From Halomonas aestuarii (lineage in GTDB: Bacteria; Pseudomonadota; Gammaproteobacteria; Pseudomonadales; Halomonadaceae), in assembly GCF_001886615.1 (NCBI RefSeq), contig NZ_CP018139.1:3100001-3164000 (forward strand): a DNA stretch of 64,000 bases, read 5' to 3'. Both the position numbers and the translations under genes were made by a program. Shown piece after piece: positions 9,623 through 19,097 of this stretch (its first letter is position 1; each line of letters opens with the position of its first letter). The notes beneath the pieces are model-generated. The model saw only the letters and a program-made list of their open reading frames with translations, made no database searches and was not told the origin of the DNA.

Positions 9623-11053
9623 ATGTGGTCCTGGTTCGTGACGGTGCTGCTGGTGGCCTGGCTGGCCATGGGCGCCTGGCAGCGCTACAAGCCGCTGCCC
9701 GACGGGATCGGCCGGGCCTTTCCCGAACGTCCCGCCGAGGGCCTGCGCTTCCTCGCCGACGAGACCTGGTACGCCCCCTCGGGGGAGCGACATGCCAGGC
9801 GCCGCATCTTCGACGAGGTCATGGCGCTGATCGGCCAGGCAGAGCGCCTGGTGGTGCTTGACATGTTCCTGTTCAACGACTTCGCGGGCAGCGCCGATGC
9901 CCGGGACTTCCGGCCACTGTCGGCGGAGCTCACCGAGGCCCTGGTCGATCGCCGGGCTCGGCATCCCACCCTCGAGGCCGTGGTGATCACCGACCCGCTC
10001 AACACCCTCTATGGCGGGCTCGAGCTCGAGCACCTCGAGCGGCTGCGCGGGGCCGGGGTCCGGGTGGTGGTCACGGACCTGACGCGACTGCGGGCCTCCA
10101 ACCCGCTCTGGTCCGGGGCCTGGCACCTGGGGCCGCGCTGGCTCGGCAACCAAAGCGAGGGCGGCTGGCTGCCCAACGCCCTGGGCACCGGCCGGGTGCC
10201 GCTGCGCAGTTACCTGGCCCTGCTCAACTTCAACGCCAACCATCGCAAGACCCTGGTCGTCGACCGGGGGAAGGGCTGGACCGGGCTGGTCACCTCGGCC
10301 AACCCCCATGACGCCAGCAGCCTGCACGGCAACGTGGCGCTGCGCTTCGAGGGTGCGGCGGCGCTGGACCTGCTGGCCTCGGAGCGCCCGGTGGCCGGCT
10401 GGTCGGGCGTGGGCCTGCCGGGCCCCGAGGCCCCGGACGGCGCCGGAGCGCCGGTCGAGGGCGCGAGGCTGCAGGTGCTCACCGAGGGCGCCATCCGCGA
10501 TGCCCTGCTCGCGGCCATCCGCGCCAGCGGCCCGGGGGACCGCCTGGATGTCGCCGTCTTCTACCTGTCGCATCGGGCGCTGATCGAGGCGCTGGTGGAC
10601 GCCCACCGTCGGGGGGCGGTGCTGCGCGTGCTCCTCGACCCCAATCGCGATGCCTTCGGGCTGGAGAAGAACGGCATTCCCAACCGGCCTGTCGCCCGCG
10701 AGCTCCACGCCGCCGGCGTGCCGGTGCGTTGGTGTGCCACCGACGGCGAGCAGTGCCACAGCAAGCTGCTGCTGCGCCTGCCCGCCGCGGCCGATGGCGA
10801 GGCCGAGATGATCCTGGGTTCGGCCAACTTCACCCGACGCAACCTGGACGACCTGAACCTGGAGACCAGCGTGCGCCTGGTGGGACCCGCCGAGACCCAG
10901 GCCCTACGCGACGCCTCGGCCTTCTTCGCGCGTCGCTGGCACTCGACCCCACAGCGGATCACCAGCGAGCCCTTTGCCGCCCACGACGACACCTCGACCT
11001 GGCAGCGCTGGCGCTATCGGATCATGGAGGCCACCGGGCTCTCCACGTTCTGA
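9623..11053 (+). CDS. Phospholipase D family protein (cardiolipin-synthase-like)
   Basis: This is a predicted membrane-anchored PLD-superfamily phosphatidyltransferase or phospholipase, 476 residues from ATG 9623, which follows a GGGGAGG ribosome-binding site. In-frame starts further upstream (such as 9572) would add a basic leader and are less likely. An N-terminal hydrophobic anchor (WFVTVLLVAWLAMGAW) is followed by two HKD-type motifs: NHRKTLVVD near residue 210 with the downstream SANPHD, and CHSKLLLRL near residue 375 with GSANFTRRNLDD. Both conserved His-Lys pairs are present. The substrate is unknown. The gene stands alone, convergent with the yihY-like gene. Confidence 0.82.
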   Translation: MWSWFVTVLLVAWLAMGAWQRYKPLPDGIGRAFPERPAEGLRFLADETWYAPSGERHARRRIFDEVMALIGQAERLVVLDMFLFNDFAGSADARDFRPLSAELTEALVDRRARHPTLEAVVITDPLNTLYGGLELEHLERLRGAGVRVVVTDLTRLRASNPLWSGAWHLGPRWLGNQSEGGWLPNALGTGRVPLRSYLALLNFNANHRKTLVVDRGKGWTGLVTSANPHDASSLHGNVALRFEGAAALDLLASERPVAGWSGVGLPGPEAPDGAGAPVEGARLQVLTEGAIRDALLAAIRASGPGDRLDVAVFYLSHRALIEALVDAHRRGAVLRVLLDPNRDAFGLEKNGIPNRPVARELHAAGVPVRWCATDGEQCHSKLLLRLPAAADGEAEMILGSANFTRRNLDDLNLETSVRLVGPAETQALRDASAFFARRWHSTPQRITSEPFAAHDDTSTWQRWRYRIMEATGLSTF

Positions 11054-11155
11054 TCGCTGAGGTCTATCAACATTCTTGGCGCGGATGGCTCTCGACATTC
11101 AGACCGCTGAGGGCTCTCGACATTCTGACCGCCGAGGGCTCTCCCCGTCCTGAGG
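11031..11155 (+). repeat. 25-bp tandem repeat, five units, spanning the PLD gene stop
   Basis: Five diverged 25-bp units (type GCTGAGGGCTCTCGACATTC plus TGACC) start in the last codons of the PLD-family gene and fill most of its 143-bp gap to the convergent neighbour. Units 3 and 4 are the most similar. A short GGAGG/CCTCC hairpin follows near 11157-11175. Confidence 0.9.
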
Positions 11156-11196
11156 GCGGAGGAAGCGCCTCCTATTAGCCCAGGCCGCGGCGAGGG

Positions 11197-12126
11197 TCAG
11201 TCCACGTGGGTCACGGCCTGGCGACGCGGGTCGACGTACCAGGCGAGGCCAAGGCGGGCGTTGCGCTCCAGCTCGGCGATCACCTGGGCCCCGAGCAGCA
11301 GGATGATGGCGCCCACCTCCAGGCTCAGCAGCACCACGACCAGGGTGGCCAGGGAGCCGTACACCGCATTCACCAGGGAGATGTTGGCGAAATAGAACAC
11401 CAGCAGGAGGCGCACCCCCTCCCACAGCAGGGCGGCGACGAAGCCCCCCACCACGGCACGACGCAGGGCGATCTTGACCACGGGGAGGAACTTGTAGATG
11501 GCGCTGAAGAGCAGGAAGACGCCGAGGAAGCTGGTCAGGTTGAGCATCGGACCGGAGAGCCCGGCCAGGGGGAGGTTTCGCTCGAACAGGGCCAGCCACA
11601 CTGCATTCACCGAACTGACCACGCTGACCAGCAGGGTCAGGGCCAGCAGGCCGGCCCCCAGCACCAGCATGAAGGCATAGGGCAGCGCCACCGAGACCCA
11701 GACGCTGCGCCCCGGCTGGTGGATGTCGGGCGCATGGAAGATGATCGCCAGGGCGTCCTCGAGCATGCGGAAGGCGAAGGAGCTGAACAGCAGCAGCACG
11801 GGAAAGCCCAGGATGCCGATGACGTCCCGGGAGTCGAGCAGGGTGCGCACGGCGTCGAGCAGGATCTCGGCGTGGGCGGGGGCCAGGTGGCGTACCTGGA
11901 TGGACAGCACCTCGAGCAGGTGCTGTTCGTCCACCACCCCGGCCAGCAGCACGACCATCAGGGCGAACAGCGGCACGATGGAGAGCAGGATGTTGTAGCC
12001 CACCCCGCCGGCCAGCAGGATGCCGCGGTTGCGCAGGAAGGCGCACAGCACCCGCCACAGGAAGTGCAGCGTCAGCGGCAGCAGGGTGAGGATCGGGTGT
12101 CGGGACGTTTCGCGGGGTGACGTCAT
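11197..12126 (-). CDS. YihY/BrkB family inner-membrane protein
   Basis: This is a 309-residue polytopic membrane protein of the YihY (virulence factor BrkB) family. The family motif GGVGYNILLSIVPLFALMV lies near residue 40 and SALLWEGVRLLLVFYF-like sequence follows in the second half. Several hydrophobic segments are evident. The family was once mis-annotated as RNase BN, and its function is not settled. It is convergent with the PLD gene and divergent from the YqhA-like gene. Confidence 0.85.
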   Translation of the reverse strand: MTSPRETSRHPILTLLPLTLHFLWRVLCAFLRNRGILLAGGVGYNILLSIVPLFALMVVLLAGVVDEQHLLEVLSIQVRHLAPAHAEILLDAVRTLLDSRDVIGILGFPVLLLFSSFAFRMLEDALAIIFHAPDIHQPGRSVWVSVALPYAFMLVLGAGLLALTLLVSVVSSVNAVWLALFERNLPLAGLSGPMLNLTSFLGVFLLFSAIYKFLPVVKIALRRAVVGGFVAALLWEGVRLLLVFYFANISLVNAVYGSLATLVVVLLSLEVGAIILLLGAQVIAELERNARLGLAWYVDPRRQAVTHVD

Positions 12127-12242
12127 CGGGCCTGCCGTGCCAGTGTGCCTGCGTCATCATAGGCGTATCCTGCGTGCGTCGGTCAAACGCCCGGCGACGA
12201 AATCCTCCCCGCCGTTGGTCACTTGCAGACAAGGAGCATGCC

Positions 12243-12791
12243 ATGGACCCCGACACACAACCCGCCCAGGAGACGCGACGCGGCCAGCTCGAGCGACGCT
12301 TCGAGGCCTTCCTGTGGAACTCCCGCCTGATGGTGCTGATGGCCGTGGTGCCGGCCCTGCTGGGCGCCTTCGTGCTCTTCATCATCGCCAGCTTCGACAT
12401 GCTCGCGGTGCTGGGCGACGCCTGGCGCTACTACACCGCCGGTGGGCCGGACATTCACAAGAGCGTGGTCACCGACATCATCGTGGCCGTGGACATCTAC
12501 CTGATCGCCCTGGTGCTGATGATCTTCGGGCTGGGCGTCTACAAGCTCTTCGTCTCCCGCCTCGAGCCCGTCGAGGGGCGTGACCCGAATCACCCCTTCA
12601 ACGTCCACTCCCTGGACCAGCTCAAGGACAAGATCGCGAGGGTGGTGATACTCGCCGTGATCATCGAGTTCTTTCGTGCCGTGGTGGGGATCAGCTTCGA
12701 TACGCCGCTGGATGCCATCTACCTCGCGCTGTCGGTGCTGGCCCTCGCGCTGGCGCTGTACCTGATGGCGCTGGCCCACAAGAAGGAGTGA
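12243..12791 (+). CDS. YqhA/UPF0114 family membrane protein
   Basis: This is a 182-residue membrane protein. The chosen ATG follows an AAGGAGCATGCC ribosome-binding site. Features typical of the UPF0114/YqhA family are the early RLMVLMAVVPALLGAF segment, a central DIYLIALVLMIFGLGVYKLF segment and LKDKIARVVILAVIIEFF. Probably four hydrophobic helices. The function is unknown. It is divergent from the yihY-like gene and not obviously in an operon. Confidence 0.85.
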   Translation: MDPDTQPAQETRRGQLERRFEAFLWNSRLMVLMAVVPALLGAFVLFIIASFDMLAVLGDAWRYYTAGGPDIHKSVVTDIIVAVDIYLIALVLMIFGLGVYKLFVSRLEPVEGRDPNHPFNVHSLDQLKDKIARVVILAVIIEFFRAVVGISFDTPLDAIYLALSVLALALALYLMALAHKKE

Positions 12792-12954
12792 CGCCGGCAG
12801 GAGCGAGAAGCCCCCGAGGGCGGGACCATGCCCGACGCGCTCGTCGCAGACCGCTGTCGTGGCCGGTCGCATGGCAAGTCGCCGGCGGCCCGCGCATAAT
12901 GCGCGCTTTCGGCATCCCCCGTGATGCGATCTTCCCCCGCGACAGCGAGACACC

Positions 12955-13629
12955 ATGGCCAAATTCGAAGTGATCGGCACGGCGAGCATCCCCGGGCAGG
13001 GCACCGAGCTGCGGCTCCTGCAGCGCAACGACGAGTTCTCCATCCGCATCGCCGGCGCCCCGGGGGAGCTGATGAACACGCGCCTGCACGGCTCCGAGGA
13101 TGCCCTGGGGGAGCTGGCGTGCCGCCACCTCGCGAGGCGCCCCGGCGCGCGGGTGCTGGTCGGTGGCCTGGGCATGGGCTTCACCCTGGCGGCGGCGCTG
13201 GCGGCCCTCGGCGAGACGGCCGAGGTGGTGGTCGCCGAACTGGTGCCGGGCGTGGTGGAGTGGAATCGCGGCCCGCTCGGGGCGGCCGCCGGCCATCCGC
13301 TGGATGATCCGCGGGCCCGCGTCGTTATGGGGGATGTGGGCGAGGTCCTGCGCGGCGAGCCCGGGGGCTTCGATGCCATCATGCTCGACGTGGACAACGG
13401 CCCCGAAGGGCTGACGCGCCGGGAGAACGACTGGCTCTATTCGCCCAGGGGGCTCGCGGCCGCCCAGGAGGCGCTGCGTCCCGACGGGGTGCTGGCGGTC
13501 TGGTCGGCGGGCCAGGACCCGGCCTTCACCGAGCGGCTGCGACGTCTCGGCCTGCTGGTCGAGGAGGTCACGGTGCGGGCCCACCGCCCCGGCAAGGGCG
13601 CGAAGCACCGCATCTGGCTGGCCCGCTGA
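12955..13629 (+). CDS. Spermidine-synthase-like SAM-dependent methyltransferase fold protein
   Basis: This is a 224-residue Rossmann-fold protein with GGLGMGFTLAAAL (nucleotide-binding loop, near residue 68), VAELVPGVVEWNRGPL and FDAIMLDVDNGPEGL, the pattern of the spermine/spermidine synthase superfamily. It lacks the N-terminal beta domain of true SpeE proteins, so aminopropyl transfer cannot be assumed. It may be a methyltransferase. It lies upstream of arfB on the same strand. Confidence 0.75.
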   Translation: MAKFEVIGTASIPGQGTELRLLQRNDEFSIRIAGAPGELMNTRLHGSEDALGELACRHLARRPGARVLVGGLGMGFTLAAALAALGETAEVVVAELVPGVVEWNRGPLGAAAGHPLDDPRARVVMGDVGEVLRGEPGGFDAIMLDVDNGPEGLTRRENDWLYSPRGLAAAQEALRPDGVLAVWSAGQDPAFTERLRRLGLLVEEVTVRAHRPGKGAKHRIWLAR

Positions 13630-13700
13630 TCGACCCATGCCCTATGTCCCATGCCCCGGGCGCCAGGCCCGGATCCACTTTCCACCATGAGGCAGACAGC

Positions 13701-14114
13701 ATGCTGGAACTCTCTCGCCAGGTCACCATTCCCGATCACGAGATCGAGATGCAGGCGGTGCGCGCCCAGGGGGCCGGCGGCCAGAACGTCAACAAGGTTG
13801 CCACGGCCATCCACCTGCGCTTCGACATCCGGGCCTCGAGCCTGCCCGAGGGCTTCAAGGAGAAGCTGCTGGCGCTGGGCGATCAACGCATCACCCGTGA
13901 CGGGGTGGTGATCATCAAGGCGCAGGGCCACCGCACCCAGGAGCGCAACCGTGCCGAGGCCCTCGCGCGGCTCAAGGCGCTGATCAAGAGCGTGATGTAC
14001 GCGCCGAAGAAGCGCATCGCCACCCGGCCCAGCAAGGGCGCGAAGCGGCGCCGGCTGGACAGCAAGAAGAAGCGCGGCCGTCACAAGGCCCTGCGCGGCA
14101 AGGTCGAGCCGTGA
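13701..14114 (+). CDS. arfB: Alternative ribosome-rescue peptidyl-tRNA hydrolase ArfB
   Basis: ArfB (YaeJ) hydrolyses peptidyl-tRNA on ribosomes stalled at mRNA ends. It has 137 residues from ATG 13701 (upstream GAGGCAGACAGC). The catalytic GGQ lies in AQGAGGQNVNKVATAIHL near residue 26. The C-terminal tail is long and very basic (KGAKRRRLDSKKKRGRHKAL), as required to enter the mRNA channel. Both features distinguish it from RF1/RF2 fragments. Confidence 0.95.
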   Translation: MLELSRQVTIPDHEIEMQAVRAQGAGGQNVNKVATAIHLRFDIRASSLPEGFKEKLLALGDQRITRDGVVIIKAQGHRTQERNRAEALARLKALIKSVMYAPKKRIATRPSKGAKRRRLDSKKKRGRHKALRGKVEP

Positions 14115-14240
14115 CGTTGAATGCGTCGTCGCCGGTCGGGTGGCGGTCGTTTCCGGGGGGTGTATGCTGGAAGGCGTGACCATGATGGTCGGCCGTTCCT
14201 GGCCGGCGACAGACACCCAACCACGCAGGGGGATCCGCCG

Positions 14241-15365
14241 ATGGCAGATTCGTCGATGAGTGAGCTTTTCAAGGACAACCGCGTCAAGGGCCTTTCGGCC
14301 GTGGCGGTGGTCGCGATCATCTGGGCGCTGATGGCCCAGTCGAGCGTCAGTTCCAGCAACGAGGCCCTGGAGTCGGTTCGCCAGGAGCTCGAGAACGTGC
14401 AGTCCGAGAATGCGACACTCTCCAGTCGCGTCGAGGAACTGCAGAGCACGGCCGGCAACATCGATGACCTCGAGGCGCGTCGCGCCGAGCTGGGCGAGGA
14501 GCAGCAGGCTGCCGCGGCGGAGCTGGAGGGAGTCCGGTCCGACATCGCGGCGGCGCGCACCGAGCTGGAGGTGGCCCAGGCGTCCGTGACCTCCACGCAG
14601 TCCGACCTGGAGGCGCTCCAGGCCGAGCTCGCCTCCGCCAAGGAGGAGCTCGCCGCCACCGAGGAGGCCCGCGACCAGGCCCTCCAGGCCCGCGACGAGG
14701 CCCAGGCCTCTCGCCAGGAGGCCGAGCAGGAGCGTCAGGCCGCCGAGGAGGCCCGCCAGCAAGCCGAACAGGCTCGCCAGCAGGCCGAGCAGAAGCGCAG
14801 CGAGGCGGTGGCCGCCCGTGACGAGGCCGCGGCCCAGCTCGAGGGGCTCCAGCAGGAGATCACGGCCGCCGAGGAGACGCTGGCCGGCCTGAACGAGGAG
14901 ATCGCGGCACAGCAGGAGCAGCGCGATGCCCTGCAGCAGGAGATCGATGCGCTCGAGGCGAGCCGCAGCGAGGCCCAGGAGGCCCTCGAGGCGACCCAGT
15001 CTGAGCTCCAGGAGGCCCGCTCGGCCGTCGACCAGGCCCGCGAGACCATCAAGGATCTCGAGGTGGCCATCAAGGTTGGTCGCGATGAGGTGGCCGCGAT
15101 CGAATCCAAGGTCGAGGCGCGCCAGTCGCAGCTCGATCGGCTGGAAGGGCAGCTCGAGACCTGGCGCAACGAGCTCGCCACGCTGGAGCAGAGCGTGCAG
15201 TCAGGCGACAGCGGCGATGCCGAGGCCCAGGCGGAGGCTCAGGCCAAGCCCGAGCCGGCGGCCGAGTCCGAGCCGGAGGCAGAGGCCGAGTCCGAGCCGG
15301 AGGCAGAGGCCAAACCCCAGCCGGAGGCCGAGACCGAGTCCGCCGAGGACGCCAATACCGACTGA
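14241..15365 (+). CDS. Membrane-anchored long coiled-coil protein, unknown function
   Basis: This is a 374-residue protein with a short cytoplasmic N-terminus, one transmembrane segment (LSAVAVVAIIWALMA, about residues 16-32), then about 270 residues of Ala/Glu/Gln-rich heptads predicted to form a long coiled coil, and an acidic low-complexity tail of Glu-Pro-Glu-Ala type repeats. A GGGGGATCC sequence precedes ATG 14241. It is compositionally similar to many chromosome-segregation-like or TolA-like spacers, and similarity searches will be confused by this. No enzymatic domain is visible. Confidence 0.7.
   Translation: MADSSMSELFKDNRVKGLSAVAVVAIIWALMAQSSVSSSNEALESVRQELENVQSENATLSSRVEELQSTAGNIDDLEARRAELGEEQQAAAAELEGVRSDIAAARTELEVAQASVTSTQSDLEALQAELASAKEELAATEEARDQALQARDEAQASRQEAEQERQAAEEARQQAEQARQQAEQKRSEAVAARDEAAAQLEGLQQEITAAEETLAGLNEEIAAQQEQRDALQQEIDALEASRSEAQEALEATQSELQEARSAVDQARETIKDLEVAIKVGRDEVAAIESKVEARQSQLDRLEGQLETWRNELATLEQSVQSGDSGDAEAQAEAQAKPEPAAESEPEAEAESEPEAEAKPQPEAETESAEDANTD
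15264..15311 (+). repeat. 24-bp perfect direct repeat inside the coiled-coil gene
   Basis: Two identical 24-bp units (GAGTCCGAGCCGGAGGCAGA then GGCC), followed by a degenerate third, encode the repeated Glu-Ser-Glu-Pro-Glu-Ala-Glu-Ala of the acidic tail. Perfect identity at DNA level indicates a recent slippage duplication. Confidence 0.9.
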
Positions 15366-15461
15366 GCCCTCCCGGGAGGCATCCCATCCCGTCCCACGGC
15401 GAGCCACTGGCTCGCCGTTCTCGTTGTCGGGCCCTGAGGCATCGGCATCCACGGGCAGGCA

Positions 15462-15492
15462 TTGCATGGCAGGGCGACCCCACGGGTATACT
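15462..15492 (+). promoter_or_regulatory. apbC: Putative sigma-70 promoter of the Mrp/ApbC gene
   Basis: TTGCAT and TATACT are separated by 19 bp, a little wide. Transcription from here would begin near 15498, so the ATG at 15501 would be leaderless, while the GTG at 15543 has an AAGGAG site. This supports the later start. Confidence 0.4.
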
Positions 15493-15542
15493 GACCGTTC
15501 ATGCCGCTCGCGTGGCAACCCCAACTGCAGAAGGAGCGATTC

Positions 15543-16346
15543 GTGATCGAAGGGGTCAAGCATATCGTCGCCGTGGCATCCGGCAAGGGCGGGGTGGGCA
15601 AGTCCACCGTCACCGTCAATCTGGCGCTGGCCATGGCCGCCGAGGGCTATCGTGTCGGCATCCTGGATGCCGACATCTACGGACCCAGCCAGGCGCAGAT
15701 GCTCGGGGTGGGCGAGGGCGTGCGTCCCCAGTCCGCCGGCGAGAACCGCTTCCGGCCGCTCGAGGCTCACGGCATCCAGGCCATGTCGATGGCCTTCCTC
15801 GCCGATATCCGGGAGCCCATGGTGTGGCGCGGCCCGATGGTGGCCGGTGCCTTCCAGCAGATGCTCACCCAGACGGCCTGGGGGGACCTGGACTACCTGT
15901 TCATCGACATGCCGCCGGGGACCGGGGACATCCAGCTGACCCTGGCCCAGAAGGTGCCGGTGGACGGCGCGGTGATCGTCACCACCCCCCAGGACATCGC
16001 GCTGCTCGACGCCCGCAAGGGCATCGAGATGTTCCGCAAGGTCAACGTGCCGGTGCTCGGCGTGGTGGAGAACATGAGCCTGCACGTCTGCTCCCAGTGC
16101 GGCCACAGTGAGCCGATCTTCGGCGAGGGCGGCGGTGAGCGCATCGCCGACGAGTACGAGACCCGCGTGCTCGGCCGTCTGCCCCTGACCATGGCGATCC
16201 GCGAGCAGGTGGACGGCGGTCGGCCCACCGTGGTGGCCGAGCCGCAGGGCGAGGTGACCACCACCTTTCGCGAGATGGCCCGCCAGGTGGCCGAGCAGAT
16301 CCGGGAGCAGCAGCCCGACGGGCCGGAGATCTCCTTCGACGACTGA
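15543..16346 (+). CDS. apbC: Mrp/ApbC family iron-sulfur carrier ATPase
   Basis: This is a P-loop ATPase that binds and transfers Fe-S clusters, 267 residues. The GTG start at 15543 is chosen because AAGGAG lies 6 bases upstream, whereas the in-frame ATG at 15501 has no ribosome-binding site. The deviant Walker A is [15 protein letters not shown] at residue 14. DADIYGPSQ and DMPPGTGD follow, and the cluster-binding CxxC is in CSQCG near residue 185. The N-terminal DUF59 domain of some homologues is absent. A terminator-like hairpin follows at 16405. Confidence 0.93.
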   Translation: MIEGVKHIVAVASGKGGVGKSTVTVNLALAMAAEGYRVGILDADIYGPSQAQMLGVGEGVRPQSAGENRFRPLEAHGIQAMSMAFLADIREPMVWRGPMVAGAFQQMLTQTAWGDLDYLFIDMPPGTGDIQLTLAQKVPVDGAVIVTTPQDIALLDARKGIEMFRKVNVPVLGVVENMSLHVCSQCGHSEPIFGEGGGERIADEYETRVLGRLPLTMAIREQVDGGRPTVVAEPQGEVTTTFREMARQVAEQIREQQPDGPEISFDD

Positions 16347-16404
16347 TGGGCCACCCGCCGCGAGGATGTCGCCGGGCGAACTCGCGGTATCGTGACCTTC
16401 CCCG

Positions 16405-16434
16405 CCGGGGCCGCTATGATGTGGCCCCGGTTTT
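16405..16434 (+). terminator. Rho-independent terminator after apbC
   Basis: CCGGGGCC pairs perfectly with GGCCCCGG across a 10-base loop and is followed by TTTT. The loop contains TATGAT, which with GTGACC 17 bp upstream (16392) could serve as the dcd promoter, so the two signals may be interleaved. Confidence 0.75.
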
Positions 16435-16474
16435 CCTTCGTTGTTATTCCTACACAAAGCTTCAGGACGTGTCG

Positions 16475-17041
16475 ATGAGCATCAAATCCGACAAGTGGAT
16501 CCGCCGCATGGCCGAGCGGGAAGGCATGATAGAGCCCTTCGAGCCCGACCAGGTGCGCTACGTGAACGAGCGGCGGGTGATCTCCTACGGGACGTCCAGC
16601 TACGGCTACGACGTGCGCTGTGCCGATGAGTTCAAGGTCTTCACCAACATCCACTCCGCGGTGGTGGACCCCAAGAGCTTCGACGAAAAGAGCTTCGTCG
16701 ACATCAAGGGCGATGCCTGCGTGATCCCGCCCAACTCCTTCGCCCTGGCGCGCACCGTGGAGTACTTCCGCATCCCGCGCAGCGTCCTGACCATCTGCCT
16801 GGGCAAGTCCACCTATGCCCGCTGCGGGATCATCGTCAACGTGACGCCGCTCGAGCCCGAGTGGGAAGGGCACGTGACCCTGGAGTTCTCCAATACCACC
16901 AACCTCCCTGCCCGCATCTATGCCAACGAGGGCGTGGCGCAGATGCTGTTCCTGGAGTCCGACGAGGTCTGCGAGACCTCCTACAAGGACCGCGGGGGCA
17001 AGTACATGGGGCAGCGCGGCGTGACCCTGCCGCGGACCTGA
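16475..17041 (+). CDS. dcd: dCTP deaminase
   Basis: This enzyme deaminates dCTP to dUTP, the main source of dUMP for thymidylate synthesis in gammaproteobacteria. It has 188 residues from ATG 16475, the normal length. The characteristic [12 protein letters not shown] start, [16 protein letters not shown], and the catalytic region [24 protein letters not shown] are all intact. It stands between the apbC terminator and a terminator shared with convergent purN. Confidence 0.97.
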   Translation: MSIKSDKWIRRMAEREGMIEPFEPDQVRYVNERRVISYGTSSYGYDVRCADEFKVFTNIHSAVVDPKSFDEKSFVDIKGDACVIPPNSFALARTVEYFRIPRSVLTICLGKSTYARCGIIVNVTPLEPEWEGHVTLEFSNTTNLPARIYANEGVAQMLFLESDEVCETSYKDRGGKYMGQRGVTLPRT

Positions 17042-17087
17042 GAAGGCGAGTGCCGGCCTGCCTGGCCGTGACCACCAGGGCATGACA

Positions 17088-17122
17088 CGACAACGCCGGG
17101 GCGAACCCCGGCGTTGTCGATT
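17088..17122. terminator. Bidirectional terminator between dcd and purN
   Basis: A 14-bp perfect stem (CGACAACGCCGGGG/CCCCGGCGTTGTCG) with a CGAA tetraloop lies between convergent genes. The plus-strand side is followed by ATTTC. It could terminate both transcripts. Confidence 0.85.
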
Positions 17123-17147
17123 TCAGCATGAGGCAGGAAGAGGAGGA

Positions 17148-17891
17148 TCAGGCCTCGTCGACGTCCTCATCGAGCTCCTCGGCGGCATCCTGGTGGGAGA
17201 GCCGCATGCCGGTCGGCGGCAGGGCAAGGCCGTCCATGGTGGCCTGGTCGCCCTTGAGCTGCAGGCGCCCCTCCAGGAACCAGCGCACGGCGATCGGGTA
17301 GATCAGGTGCTCCCGCGCCTGCACCTTCGCCTGAAGGCTCTCCTCCGTCTCGTCCTCGGCCACGGCCACCTCTGCCTGCAGGGCCACCGGGCCGCCGTCC
17401 AGTTCTTCGGTGACGAAGTGGACGCTGCAGCCGTGCTCGGTCACGCCGTCGGCCAGGGCGCGGGCATGGGTGTGCAGCCCGGTGTAGGCGGGCAGCAGCG
17501 AGGGATGGATGTTGAGCATCCGGCCCAGGAAGCGGTTGACGAAGCGCGGGGTGAGGATGCGCATGAAGCCGGCCAGCACGATCAGGTCGGGCTCGTGGCG
17601 CTCGATCACCTTGATCAGCGCGCCGTCGTAGGCCTCGCGGCTGTCGTACTCGCGATGGGGCAGGGCCACGGCATCGATGCCGGCGTCTCGGGCGCGCTTC
17701 AGGCCATAGGCGTCCGGCTGGTTGGAGATCACCGCGACGATCTCACCGCCCAGGGCGTCATGCGTTTGGGCATCGATCAGCGCCTGGAGGTTGCTGCCGC
17801 TGCCGGAGATCAGTACCACCACCCGCCGGGCCTGGCTGGGCTCGGGGGTGAAGGCGTTCAGCGTATCGCTCTGGTAGTCGGTCCCGCTCAT
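17148..17891 (-). CDS. purN: Phosphoribosylglycinamide formyltransferase PurN
   Basis: This is the third step of purine synthesis, transferring a formyl group from 10-formyl-THF to GAR. It has 247 residues, longer than the usual 210 or so: about 20 extra residues precede [16 protein letters not shown], and an acidic tail [10 protein letters not shown] ends the protein. Catalytic Asn-His is in [16 protein letters not shown], and the catalytic Asp is in [10 protein letters not shown]. The ATG overlaps the purM stop (ATGA), the classical purMN pair. Confidence 0.95.
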   Translation of the reverse strand: MSGTDYQSDTLNAFTPEPSQARRVVVLISGSGSNLQALIDAQTHDALGGEIVAVISNQPDAYGLKRARDAGIDAVALPHREYDSREAYDGALIKVIERHEPDLIVLAGFMRILTPRFVNRFLGRMLNIHPSLLPAYTGLHTHARALADGVTEHGCSVHFVTEELDGGPVALQAEVAVAEDETEESLQAKVQAREHLIYPIAVRWFLEGRLQLKGDQATMDGLALPPTGMRLSHQDAAEELDEDVDEA

Positions 17892-18961
17892 GCCTTGAGG
17901 TTCTCCAGCTGGACCGGCTCGTCGGCGTCGCCCCGGGCGGTGATCACCCCGATGCGGTGCGCCGTCTCCCCCTGGGCCTGCAGGTGGGCGCGGGCCTGGT
18001 CGGCCTTCTCGGCCGGCACCACGATGACCATGCCGATGCCGCAGTTGAGCACCCGGTGCATCTCGTGCTCGTCGACGTTGCCCTGCTCCTTCAGCCAGTC
18101 GAAGACGGCCGGGCGGGTCCAGCTCGCGACGTCGATGCGCGCGGCCAGGGTCTCTGGCAGCACCCGGGGGATGTTCTCGGTGAGGCCGCCGCCGGTGATG
18201 TGCGACAGCGCATGCACCGGAATGTCGGTCTCCCTGATCAGCGACAGCAGCGGCTTGACGTAGATCCTGGTGGGCGCGAGCAGTGCATCGCCCAGCGCCC
18301 GGCCGTCGATGGCGGTGTCCAGGGGCGCCTCGCTGACCTCGAGGATCTTGCGGATCAGCGAGTAGCCGTTGGAGTGGGGGCCGGAGGAGGCCAGGCCCAG
18401 CAGTACGTCGCCCTCGCCGACCTTCTTGCCGTCGAGGATCTCGGACTTCTCGACCACCCCGACGCAGAAGCCGGCGAGGTCGTAGTCGCTGCCCTCGTAC
18501 ATGCCGGGCATCTCGGCAGTCTCGCCGCCCACCAGGGCGCAGCCAGCCTGCTCGCAGCCCTCGCCGATGCCGGTCACCACGTCGGCGGCGATATCCACGT
18601 CCAGCTTGCCCGTGGCATAGTAGTCGAGGAACAGCAGGGGCTCCGCGCCGGCCACGACCAGGTCGTTGACGCACATGGCCACCAGGTCGATGCCGATGGT
18701 GTCATGGCGACCGATGTCCATGGCCAGGCGCAGCTTGGTGCCGACGCCGTCGGTCCCGGTGACCAGCACCGGTTCCCGGTAGCCGGTGGGCAGCTCGCAC
18801 AGGGCGCCGAAACCGCCCAGGCCGCCCATCACCTCGGGACGGCTGGTGCGTTGGGCGACGCCCTTGATGCGGTCGACCAGGGCATTGCCGGCGTCGATGT
18901 CGACGCCGGCGTCCTTGTAGCTGAGCGAGGCCCCGGACGGGCGATTGGTGGAATCGGTCAT
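17888..18961 (-). CDS. purM: Phosphoribosylformylglycinamidine cyclo-ligase PurM
   Basis: AIR synthetase, which closes the imidazole ring in purine synthesis using ATP. It has 357 residues. [15 protein letters not shown] near the N-terminus, [10 protein letters not shown] and [11 protein letters not shown] are family hallmarks. It is translated first and coupled to purN. It is divergent from the AI-2E permease gene, and a possible -10 box TACAAT lies at 19037-19042 on the minus strand. Confidence 0.97.
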   Translation of the reverse strand: MTDSTNRPSGASLSYKDAGVDIDAGNALVDRIKGVAQRTSRPEVMGGLGGFGALCELPTGYREPVLVTGTDGVGTKLRLAMDIGRHDTIGIDLVAMCVNDLVVAGAEPLLFLDYYATGKLDVDIAADVVTGIGEGCEQAGCALVGGETAEMPGMYEGSDYDLAGFCVGVVEKSEILDGKKVGEGDVLLGLASSGPHSNGYSLIRKILEVSEAPLDTAIDGRALGDALLAPTRIYVKPLLSLIRETDIPVHALSHITGGGLTENIPRVLPETLAARIDVASWTRPAVFDWLKEQGNVDEHEMHRVLNCGIGMVIVVPAEKADQARAHLQAQGETAHRIGVITARGDADEPVQLENLKA

Positions 18962-19097
18962 GACGCTTCCTGTATGAGAATGGCGGTCGCGATGGCTGTC
19001 GCCTGGCGACGCGCGACGGTCAGGTTCGGGGGACGAATTGTAGCATCACGGCGCGCGGCTGGCAGCCTGCCGGCCGCGTCGACACAGGGAGGAGGCG

